A stretch of DNA of 64,000 bases, taken from Sinohyriopsis cumingii (Eukaryota; Mollusca; Bivalvia; Unionida; Unionidae). The stretch spans positions 72,451,809 through 72,515,808 of the forward strand of contig CM068827.1 in the NCBI GenBank assembly GCA_028554795.2. The letters run 5' to 3'. Both the position numbers and the translations under genes were made by a program. The notes beneath the pieces are model-generated. The model worked only from the letters and a program-made list of their open reading frames with translations, did not search any database and was not told the DNA's origin. Of this stretch, positions 29,401 through 42,100 are shown piece by piece (the stretch's first letter is position 1; every line of letters starts with the position of its first letter).

Positions 29401-30115
29401 TAGATTTTGAGACTGAAATCAGTAAGGTTCTTCCTTACCCCAATTGCAAGCAATTTATAAATTTTGGTAACTGTAGATAGTGGACAACTTGAGTTACCGT
29501 GCAGGAACAAAATTGATAACAGACAAGCACACATATGGACGGGGAGACAACATCATCATGTAAGACCGTTTGATGGGTGAATAAAAAGGGTAAAATTGTT
29601 CTAAATAAATTGGGGAGATTTCAAAAAGAAATAAAGACAGGACTTGTAAAAATTATTTGCAACTCTGGTTGATTTCTCAGACTGATTTCATCTAGCAAAA
29701 TTAGTGTGAATCCTGCAATAAATGCATCCAACAATGGTGTTATGTTTACCTTTACAGCAATTCTGATCTTCTCCTGGCCATTTAGGTCACAGATAACCCC
29801 TTCATAGACCATGCCAAATGATCCTTGCCCAAGTTCACGGAGAAGCTTGACTTTGTCTCTGTCCACCTCCCAGTCATCAGGAACATACACTGAAATAACC
29901 ACAAAAACCACTGTTAACATTTGCTGCCAACCCCCAACTCCGAAATAAAAACCCAGCATGTATTTTGTTGTCAGAAGCCCCAGCATATGGAATGAAACAA
30001 TTTAATGTCACATGTAGACAGGCATCATGATAATCAATCAGTAATATGATACATACAGATATATACACTGATACATTTCTTAAATTTACAAGTGGGGTTG
30101 CTGCCATATTAAAAA

Positions 30116-30157
<42 letters not shown>

Positions 30158-33100
30158 CTAAATAATTATAAAGCTTTATCTATATAAAATTAAAAATCGT
30201 TAAAACTATAATAGATATCATTACTCACCATCATAGCCAGGGTAGTAATTTGCATTTGTAGAGATGTAGGTATCGGGTACCCTCTTCAACCTGAAAAGTG
30301 GGTAATGAACATTACAACAGTGTACTGCTGCTACTGACATTCTTATTGTAAATATGACTCAAGTTAATGTTATGTATTTAGACCCCAGGACAGTTTTCAC
30401 TTACTTCAAGTAAAAAATGGAGGCTAAATGTTAAGGACAGTATTCACTTATTGATAGTACGAGGTGCTTAGCTGAAGTCACAATAGCAGTTGGTCTTTGC
30501 CTGTTCAGTTTGTATCTGCATATTAAGGAAGAATTATCTACATCACGTAGATACATTCTGCTCCAGTTCCTTCTGAACTGACATAAAACTTTCCCTCAAT
30601 AACTTGTGAACAATGGGGTCCAAAAACATAGACCGCACTGTAAGTAAGAGTGCAAGTTAATGAGGGACCTGCAAAAAATCTGCTAGACATCGAGGAAAAC
30701 CTTTTTTAAAAAACTAGCTACATTTTGTTTTTGCGTCAATCGTCAATATCAAAACTCAATTTTTGTATTGTTCAATTAGTAAAATACTGATGCCGTGATT
30801 TCATCACAAGTAACAGTGAAACTTCTTATCATCCTTAGGATATCTCTAATTGCCAATTAAGGAATTCCCTAAAACTCATTTCCCCTACAATGAATGGTCT
30901 GCATCTGTGAAACAAAGTTCTATTTTACAAAGTATTCATTTTGCTTGGTTGCCTTGCTATCTTTGATCACAGTTATGATTGATTAAATTATTTAAGGTAG
31001 TTTAATTATATTACATATACAACAGCATTTATAGCAGTGTTTGATTGATCAAATGAAACGAGTTCACCCGAAATACGATCAGGGTCTCTAGATTGCATGA
31101 TTTCTGACTTTTCTTTTATTCCACCCCATTTATTTGATTAAAAAAAACACCAATTAATGTGATAATACAAAGGAGAACTGCTTTTAATTCAGTGCAACAA
31201 TACAAGAAATACTTCCGTTAGATATCAGAACACAGTCAGCACTTTATTAGGTTCTCAAAGAAACACTCCTGGATATAGAAGTTACGGTAGATTGACACAT
31301 TTTATGTTTAAATACAAAATGACATATTGCATTAAAAGTAACTAAAAGATAGAACTAAAACACGTTTCACTTCATAAAAAATTAATTTGTACTTACTCTT
31401 CACAGATCAAAATTTCCTTGAATATCTTTAATTAAGGTGTACAATAAATTTTATTTGGAAAGGAAATGTTAACATATTATATGACTTCTTATAAAAAGTT
31501 GGTAACATAATGCTGATTAAAATTTCCATGTCCTGTCCACCGTTTTCAACGATAAAACGAGAGATAAATCAAAGTTTCAGTTACCAATTTTGATAGCAAT
31601 TTTCTTCAAGTACAACAATTAGGGATCAATTTTTGGGGTATTTTCTCGTAAATTTTTTTCATAGATCCTTGCCTTACCCACGTTATAAGTGGATTAGCGA
31701 GTTATCGAGAAAGTGGGGTAGTTGAAATTATTGTCTTTGTGTGCATAACATTAAAATGATCTTATGTGATTCTTCTTCACAAATATATGTTACTTTTGTT
31801 TATCTCGAAGGTGAGAAGTGGCATGATTGTCATTACAGATTTGATCTTGACCATCTAACACCCACAACTAATTTCAATGCTTACTCAAGGCACCTAATTT
31901 CACTTTTTTTGTCCTCTGCCTTGGTCCGGCTTTCCATTTCCTTGGGATGAAAGCTGAATTAATCCATGTGACTCCAGCTGGAAAGCTGGAGGTGCAGCAT
32001 TCAAAAAACTACCATTCACAAATCTTGAGTTAAACTTGCTATATTTACAACAAAAAGACCAGGGCATGCATGTCCAATACTCGCATGACAAATGTGTATG
32101 AAAAACAAAAACGAAAACACACTGTAGATTTTTTAAAAAAGTTACCAAAAAAGTTACCACTTTGCCCAATTTCTCCATTAATGTGGGATCAAGAAACTTT
32201 GTCTAAAATGTCAGGTATTAAAATCAAAATTCCCAGCACAAACATAAAAGTCATTCCCAATATGATACTTATGACATCTTCCAAATAAATTACATTTTTC
32301 CAAGACAGTTTTCCATGCTCAAGTTTCCTGCAAAGGTATCTCTTAAATCCCTACACTGAACATACTCGATTATGAGTCCAACTGCAAAATGCACAGACCC
32401 AGATCTGCTGTCACATTATGCGATGGCAGATTTGGGTCTGTGCAGTTTGTTAAGATTAAATTGTTGCAGTAAAATTGGGATAACTGGCTCGTCCATGTTT
32501 GATTTGGATCCAGGTTTCATATTAGATTTAACCAAGTTAGTCAGGGAACCAGACATTTTTTCATACAAAGCATCTTCATGATCAAACTGATGATTATAGA
32601 AATTTTTAAAATTGGCATCCAACAAGCAATATATGTTGAAGATAAAAACATAAAAATAAACCTTTTGAAAAAGTATTAATAATCAGTACAGAAGAAAAAA
32701 GGAATATTCAGATTCTTGTATATAAAAGCAGGAAGGGACACAATTATGTTTATTGGACATCACATGCCAATTTGAGTGTTTCTCATTGTGGAAGACACAA
32801 CTGCCATTGTATAAAATCCAAAAAACGTTCCAAGAACTGTGCCAAGCTAAGAGATGGCAAGAAGCCATTGAGCTGCAGAGGGTCTGGAACTGAAGTTTGT
32901 GCAAATGTACTAGAGGTAAATAAGGTCTACATGTATTTTATTAACTTTTCAGTTGAACATGATTACGGTTACTTTATCAGTTTCGAATACTGAACATTTT
33001 AAATCACGTTTTCCAACTTTACAACGAAAGTACATGATATTTTGTTACACATGCCTGAAAACAGAAGAAAAAAAATCAATGCCTTCCTGAGACGGTCTTA

Positions 33101-36100
33101 TTAGGGTTGTCAGGGTATTGAGTGTATATGGTAACCACATGAACCGATAGAATATAATTATTATCTTGTAAATGTCCTACTAGCACTAAGACTGGTATAC
33201 AATCATTAATTTTTAGAGTTATACCATTGTGCTTTGCAGTTACCAGTGATTTTTAAGGTTATCCTATAATCATAAGTTTCACCATATTTTATGTATGGAA
33301 AGAAAGAAAAAAATATTTACTAGAATTTTCCATCTGAAAGCAAAGTTTGATATTAAATTTTAATGTTATAAAAATAAAATCAGAGGACAACATCCGTGTC
33401 TAGCACTCCAACAGAGATTTATTACTCAAGATTTCATACATGCATTAATACCAAGGAGGATAGGGAGGAGAAGTGAGGGGAGAAGGAAAAACTGCACTGA
33501 AGTGAAACTTGCTACATTAATTCCTTATCTGGTGAACTTACTGTATTCTAAAATACCACCATGAAGCTGCAATGATTAGCACGACGATTACAACCAGGAC
33601 AGGTACAATAATAGCAATGATCGTCAAGTAGGAAACGCCTGCTTCTGTGGAACAAAAAAAAAAGAGAAAAGAAATAACATTCATTTTTATTGGCAAATTT
33701 CAAAACAGGCTGAAACACAAATCTTAAAACAAAGCATTTACTTGTAAACATGAATCTCTTTTCCTGCATGGATACATTTGGAGAAGTGAATAATATATTA
33801 ACTGTAATGGAGGATTGATACCAAGGCAAAGGGAGCTAACTTCCTTGTTCAGAGTTATGCCATGATTCATCAACATAGTATTTTTCAGTACAAGGCTGAA
33901 ACAAAGTTAGTCTAGATGTTAACATGGTTAAAGATACAGAGGCTGTAACAAAACAGCTGAAAATACCAAGATTAATTGAGCATAACAAATCAGAGCATAG
34001 TGACCTAGTAATGGTATTAATGAGTTACACTCCTTGAGACGCATCTAGAAACTATTATAAGACTTCTGGTGAAAATACCATGTCGATATTACCATCCATT
34101 CAGGAGAATTAGCTACAAAGATTTTGAATATATTTATTGTGATAGCCATAACAGATGTCAAATCAGCCTCATTCTCATTCAGGATCAACTAGATATCATA
34201 CTTAGACTTCTGGTAAAGACCCCATGTTGATATGATTTTTCATTTCGAAACAGTAGCAACAACATAATTTTCAAGATAGCTGCCATAGTGACCAAGCAGG
34301 ACATTAGACTGGTACCATTTTCATTCAGAACTAAGCAGGTATCATAAGAAGTCTTTTAATAAAATTCCCATGCTGATATGGTCATTCATTCGGAAATAGT
34401 AATAACAAGATTTTCAAGATGGCTGCTGTGGTGGCCATACTGAATGTCCAAGCAACACAATTTTCAATTAGGAACAACCAGACCTTGGCATGTATATGTC
34501 TGTAGACTTTCATGGCAATCCTTCAAGTAGTTTAGGAAAGGGGCAACTTGCGGTAATGGACAAATATTGAACAACAGACAAGAATGAGAAGGTCATCCCA
34601 TAAGTTGATCTAGTCTATGAAAAGTAGAACTGAAAAAAAAAGTCAAGATCACTGAACAAGCGAAAAGAATTATATCTGCCATTTTGGACATGCCCCAAGG
34701 AATATTACAGTGCTACTAATGTATTTTTTTAAAAACTATCCAATTACGATGATGTACCACTAGAGATACTGGTCAAACTGTCACTTCTTGTGAATCAGTC
34801 TTCCACGAAGACAAGAGGTTGACACTTTTCACTATGGTCAATAATTGACTTGACCACGAGATCCAGTCACATGCCCGAAAACACAACCAAGTTATCTTTA
34901 GATACTATTTCAGCACCCAAACCAAATGAAGCAAGACAAAGCAAATTTAGACTTCTTAGAAATACTAACCTTATCCAGGATGCTATCAATTAGCCATAAA
35001 AATATATGACATTTTAGAAATTAATTTTTGCACCAACTGCGTATCATTACACCACAAACAATCCATGACTAAAAATTCTGTACCAAGCTTTCAGAAAAAT
35101 GTGTACCTTATGCAAACACACTCTAAACGCAGCACTGTACACGTAATTAAAATGGCAAATTCTAAAGTGCAGCGGAGATTTATCCCATTATTGACAAACA
35201 GGACTGAACATGTTCCAACTTAGAGTTACATCATGAATAACTGACTTTAAACTGCATTCCTCAAATAAAGAATATTTCAGCATTTAATATGAGTTTATAA
35301 AATAAATTTCTGGACTGACACCATAATTACAAAGACCGAAAATTATTAAGATACAATTCAAACCATGATGATAAACATACCTTCTGGGGGAAGATAAAAG
35401 AACATTGGCTCTGTCCATGAACCATTTCCTGCCAATGATGTGGCTCGAATCCTGTAGGTGTAGTTGAAGCCAAGTTCCAGTTTATCCAAAGTATGCCCTC
35501 CATGTATTCGATACGTCTTGTGTGGGATACAGATTATGTTTGGCTTTATCTGATAAAAAAATATTACTTTCATTACTGTAGGATTCATGGCTTTAAGAAG
35601 ATGTCATCATTCACTATACTGCCCGTCGGTATACAAATACTCCTCTAATAATACAGGTAAAACCATGGATTCCAATAATTTTGTTCAATTTTCTCATATC
35701 ATTACTATTAACTTCACTTGCATCAGTTTCTGGCACATGAGACATGATTATTGTCATTTCAATCATTAAATACTCTACTTGTGTGTTTTAATGCACAAAG
35801 AGTTGCAGAAAACATTAGGATCATCCCTTAGCCCTGGGAACATCCCTCAGCTCTGGGAACATTACTCAGCCCTGGGCACATCCCTCAGCCTTGGGAATAA
35901 TGATACAGCCTTTAGGAAAATTTGTGAGCCTAGAGGGAAATCTTTCAGCCTTGGTAACATCCCTCAGCTTGGGGAAATCCCTCACCATTTGGAAAATCCC
36001 TCAGACTTGGGGAAATCCCTCATCATTTGGGAAATCCCTCAGACTTGGGGACATCATTAACCCTTGGGAAGCTCATAACATGTCACTATCATGGCTGTCA

Positions 36101-39100
36101 TGAACAACATTATACCCAGATGCACTGTTCATCCAACTTTGTAAAAAATATCTAAATGATCAAAAGCACAGTTTCTAAGTATTCCATAAACTGTCAATAT
36201 TCACATGATTTTCTCTCTTGTATATGATTATACTGTATAAACTTGAAAGTTTAATTCAACTGCAAACAACATAGACCCTGATCTGCTGCCATATAAAGCA
36301 CTGACCTATCAGGGTCTGTTTTGATGTAGTGATTATTCCTAATTAATTGCAAAGTGTTATGTATTTAGGCCCTTACAAAAGAAAAATGAAAACAGTAAAG
36401 ACAAAAAAGCTTTGTAAAATTTAACAAATAATTCATTTCCCTAGAAAAACAATGTAAAAATGAGAAAAAGAACTTACGGTTTTACTAATCAAATCCAAAA
36501 ATAATCCAAGAATTAAAAAATGGAAGTCCTAGTAATAAAAAGTCCCAATGAAACTGAGCTCGAATCCAGATGAAATCCAAAATGAAAGGTGATGATGTAC
36601 GCTGTGGTCAGAGTAGTAATGATGTGCCAACAGTTCTTTGATGAATCACAGAAAATAATATTCCATTTTTTTTAAAATTCTGTCTAAATTTCAACAAATG
36701 TCTCTGTCCAAGAATTAATTTAGAGCACTAGTATTTCCAGGGAAAGCAAACTTGTAATCCAAATAAATTGAAGAAAACAAAATTAGCCCAAAACTGGTCA
36801 CAACATAAAACACTTTAACTTCTCAAGTGTTAAGGCAAGAATAACTATTCTTTCTCAAAACATCATTAATAAATCTAAATATAATGCAAAACAGTTTCCT
36901 GGATGGAGGTCATGAGTTCATCCATCTGGGAAAACCAAAAGTTCGTAACAATAAACACGTTATTTGTCACATACTCCAAGTATGGTCTAGATTCCACTTT
37001 ATGAATCTTACTCTGAGAAAGAATTTTTTAAAAAGTTGTTTACTACTACTCTTACTAGTTCTGAATCAAGGTCAGGAACTAGATCAGCATTAGATACTTA
37101 GTTTCTATTATTAGTTGTTTACTTTGAAAACTAAATAAATCAGAACTGAACTCTATTCCAGTAAATAAAGTTACATTACACAATAGCATGGAATGGAATA
37201 AAAAATAATAAAAAAACTAACAAACGATTAAATTAAATCAAATATAAATTCATTCAAATATACTTAACCAAAGACCAAGATCTGCCAGTGCATTATGCAA
37301 CAGATCTTGGAATATATAGTTTGCATTTGGGCTAAGCAGGCAAGCAATGATACAAAGCAACAAGTCTTTTAATCTCTGAGGCTGAATAATTTCAATATTC
37401 AAACAATCAATTCTAAAAAAAACCCCACCAAAATATCAATTATAAGTGCAACTGCAAACAACATAGACCCCAATCCATGCATGGTCAATTTCCACCAGGG
37501 CACAGACTGGATTAGTAATTTTTAAAGCCACACCATAGGATATAAATTAACGGCTAAAACAAGGTAATGGATAACATCTGGCCTGCAGGCTGTATATTGC
37601 TCACACTTGCTTTAATGTCATTACCTAATATGCTGGCACATCAGGGTCTCTATCACTTGCTTTACTGACTGCTCCTAAGAAACTGCATAAACCTAGATCT
37701 GTTACGGCATTATGTGACAGCAGATCTATGTGCTTGTCTTGGTTTACAGCTACCAATGACTTGCATGACTGTTGCATTCCCATGAGAGTTCTTGTAACTT
37801 GAAATTGCATAACTCAAAAATTTGGTTTCACTGCCTTTAAGTTTAGTAATTCATCTTTAAAACCATTGATTTTCGCAACTTACAAATCATATATTTCTGT
37901 TTTTTTAGACAAATAATACCATTATTGTTTATTCTTCACTAATAAAATTCATATGAAATCATGTTATGCAAGTTAGGGAATATTAATATATACAGTACGT
38001 TAACAAAAATGACAAACTGTTCAAGTCAAAACTAGAAATAATCAGCTTCCTGCAAAACATGTTTGACATAAAATTTGCAATTTTAAACTATTATTAATTT
38101 AAATTTTGTATTAAAAAGATGTAAGCAAAGTCTGAGGCTCAATGTATACTTCCTTACAAAAAACACATTTGCTTACCTACTTTAAAAAAAGCCTTTTCAT
38201 GGATCAATATAGATATTTTATGAACTACACACTGGTGCTTTCTTACTATATGTAACTGGCACAAAAATAAATTAATATATTTACATTAGTCTCTCTCCCA
38301 TCTTTTCTAAAATACATTTCTGACTTTACTGATGGTAATTATTAAGAGCTTAGTTATCAACTTAAACATGGCAGCCTCAGTAGCTCGGATGGAAGAGCAC
38401 TGAATGTGTAATCCAAGGGTCAACATTCTGATACCTGCCGAGGTCGGATATTCTTGGGAAAGGCACATTACTCCCATTTCCTCCACATGATGTAGCCAAT
38501 ATTGTTAAAAGTTGTGTTAAAACTGACATTATTGTCAGCTACATTGATAATATTTTTAATGTTGGCTCTGCTGTAATCAATCTCACAGGTGAGAAATATG
38601 GAATGTGATATAATGGCTCACACCACTGAATCTAGATTTTTTCCACTCGACCTATGTATTTGCTTACAAGTCAAGGTCTAATGGCAAACTGTGCAAACGC
38701 AGATCTGCTGTTGCATAATGCACATGCATATTTGGGTCAATGTAATTTGTTGAGAGTAATCAGTAACACAAAACAACATAGACCCTGATCTGCCTGGGCA
38801 TTATGAGATGGTAATCAAGGTATATATTTGCAGTTGGACTCGACTTATAGGTGAGTGCAATGGTATGAACTGCATTCCTTATTTTTGTATATTATAAAAC
38901 AGCTGTCATAGTCAACTATATCTATAGCTTACATTTTTAATATTGGCTCTGCTGTACTCAATCTCATATGTCAGGATTAAACCATTGGGATGTGGTGGGT
39001 CAGACCAGTGAATCTTGACTTCTCCCGTTTGATTTGTGGATACAGTGTGGTTTACGGTGCTCATGTTGATATTATCAGCCGTTTCTGAAATAAAATGTTG

Positions 39101-42100
39101 AAATTGTTCAACATCAGAAAACAATGACATGATCATATTGCTCAAAGTCATGATCAAATGCTCATAATGATTAAAACTAATCATTTGTTGGGGTATTAAC
39201 TTTATGATAAGAAACAAAAATAGCTCCACTTTATTCTTCTAAAAAGTGGGGATATCAACCACAAGGTGTGATATAGAAGTAGCTCAAGGTTATTCTTCTA
39301 AAGAGTGGGGGTATCAACCAGAAGGTGTGATATGGAAGTAGCTCCATGTTCTTCTTCTACAAAGTGGGGGTATCAACCACAAGGTGAGATATGGAAGTGG
39401 CTCGAGGTTATTCTTCTGAACAGTGTGGCATCAACCAAATGGTGAGATATGGAAGTGGCTCTAGGATATTCTTCTGAACAGTGTGGTATCAACCAAATGG
39501 TGAGATACGGAAGTAGCTCTAGGTTATTCTTCTGAACAGTGGGGTATCAACCAAATGGTGAGATATGGAAGTGGCTCTAGGTTATTCTTCTGAACAGTGG
39601 GGTATCAACCAAATGGTGAGATACGGAAGTAGCTCTAGGTTATTCTTCTGAACAGTGGGGTATCAACCAAATGGTGAGATATGGATGTGGCTCTAGGTTA
39701 TTCTTCTGAACAGTGCGGTATCAACCAAATGGTGAGATATGGAAGTAGCTCTAGGTTATTCTTCTGAACAGTGGGGTATCAACCAAATGGTGAGATATGG
39801 AAGTGGCTCTAGGTTATTCTTCTGAACAGTGGGGTATCAACCAAATGGTGAGACATGGATGTGGCTCTAGGTTATTCTTCTGAACAATGGGGTATCAACC
39901 ACATGGTGAGACATGGAAGTGGCTCTAGGTTATTCTTCTGAACAATGGGGTATCAACCACATGGTGAGACATGGAAGTGGCTCTAGGTTATTCTTCTGAA
40001 CAGTGGGGTATCAACCAAATGGTGAGATATGGATGTGGCTCTAGGTTATTCTTCTGAACAATGGGGTGAGATATGGAAGTGGCTCTAGGTTATTCTTCTG
40101 AACAGTGGGGTATCAACCACATGGTGAGATATGGATGTGGCTCCAGGTTATTCTTCTGAAGCCGGGGGAGGGTATTAAGCACAGGCAGATTTGCCAATCC
40201 TAACAAGACCTTCTAAGGCCGTCAAATTTTTTTTGTATAATGGACCATTTTTCAATAAGGTATAAAAAAAATTGTACACTGCTACTGCTGAGCAGTACAA
40301 CAAAAACATAAAAAAATACTTCCGAGTCCTCAGCAGTTGTGGTTAAACATTCTCCAAATTTCAAACATTTCAATGTATCACTCAAAATTTTTCTACAACA
40401 GATTGGCTTGTGAAAATTATAATGGTGTATACAGGCCTAGAATTCAACAGATTTCTTTGCGGCCAGAAGGTCTAGTAGATTAAGAAGTTTCTGATGACTG
40501 TCAATAATAACTTCACCAGTAATATGACAAATGAAATTTTAGTAAGTATTAATCTTACAGGAATTTTACTACCCACAGGCAACTGGACTATCACTAATGT
40601 TTCCTTAAACACTACCATACAGTGAATTAATGTTTTTTTCTCTCAGTTTTTAAGCGTCAGAAGACACAATGAAAAAAAAAAGATAAAACTCTTAATCAGG
40701 TTTCAACTAAATTGGTCAATAGATTAACCTGCCAACACCAATTAAATACAAATAAAATGTCTTTAAATCTCCACACCAATACTTTTTTAATCCTAAAACA
40801 GCCATCATATTGCTGCTGCTTTCTCTGCCAGTATAGCCAAAATTAAACTGCCACACCCCATGTGAGATATACAGAATACAAACTGCTATGACTGTTGGCA
40901 GGTTACCTACCATTTGGCAGAGTCCTTCCTGTAATGATAGCTCTATTGCTGCAAAGCTTGTACTTGTTGATTTGGTCACGCTCCTGACACGCAATCACCT
41001 GCAAAATGCAAACACGACTCAAGACTAAATATAATGTATTGATGGAAAGTTCTCACAGCAGTTTAATGCATTCAAAGATCATTCAAGATCACAAACAAAT
41101 TACAGAGAAACAGAATGTCAAATTGAGTATAGTTTCATGACACCATGATCAATTTATATACCTCTTACAACAGTACCCTCTGGTCTGGCCTTTTGAATTT
41201 ATATACTACTTATGACAGTACCCTCTGGTCCGGCTTTTTGAATTTATATACTACTTATGAAAGTACTGTCTGGTCCAGCACTTTCAATTCATATACTACT
41301 TATGAAAGTACCCTCTGGTCCAGCACTTTCAATTCATATCCTTCTTAAGTCAGTACTTGTCCAGCTTTTTGAATTTATATACTACTTACGATAGTACCCT
41401 CTGGTCTGGCACTTGTAATTTATATACTACTTACGACAGTACCCTCTGGTCTGGCACTTGTAATTTATATACTACTTACGACAGTACTCTCTGGTCTGGC
41501 ACTTGTAATTTATATACTACTTACGACAGTACCCTCTGGTCTGGCACTTGTAATTTATATACTACTTACGACAGTACTCTCTGGTCTGGCACTTGTAATT
41601 TATATACTACTTATGACAGTACCCTCTGGTCTGGCACTTGTAATTTATATACTACTTACGACAGTACCCTCTGGTCTGGCACTTGTAATTTATATACTAC
41701 TTACGACAGTACCCTCTGGTCCAGCACTTTCCATTCATATAATACTTAATGACAGCACCCTATGGTGAAGCACTTTTAATTTATATACCACTTGTGCAAC
41801 ACTTTGTTTCCAATGCAGCATAAAAAATATAATAGAAAATTAAATGGAAAATAAGGAGAAGAAAAAAAACTACGCAACCTGCTAGACACATGTACCAAGT
41901 TTGGCTGGAATAACCTGAATGGCATAATGATTATTTGGAAATGCAAAACATTTACAGATAGATGGAGAGAAATATAATTTTCTTCCAATTTTGCTTTAAC
42001 AGCCCTGTAATTGACATACGGTACATGCAGTTTTCAATGTTTACACTATCAATGGCTGGACAATACAAGTCTTTCAAGGAAACTTGTTGGATTAACTTCA

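Larger units (their letters stand above)
35550..38932 (-). other. Receptor intron H/I
   Basis: Holds a minisatellite (35816-36065), several MITE copies (36253-36335, 37262-37335, 37440-37490, 37615-37745, 38660-38850) and a degenerate tRNA-derived SINE (38370-38490). No other gene. Confidence 0.85.
39085..40910 (-). other. Receptor intron G/H
   Basis: Made almost entirely of a 59-bp minisatellite (39225-40165) and two TIR elements (from 40186; 40725-40905). Confidence 0.9.

Noticed and set aside
41357-41749. 130-codon repeat protein ([15 protein letters not shown])n
   Set aside because: A 45-bp intronic minisatellite antisense to the receptor; openness follows from the unit length and composition.
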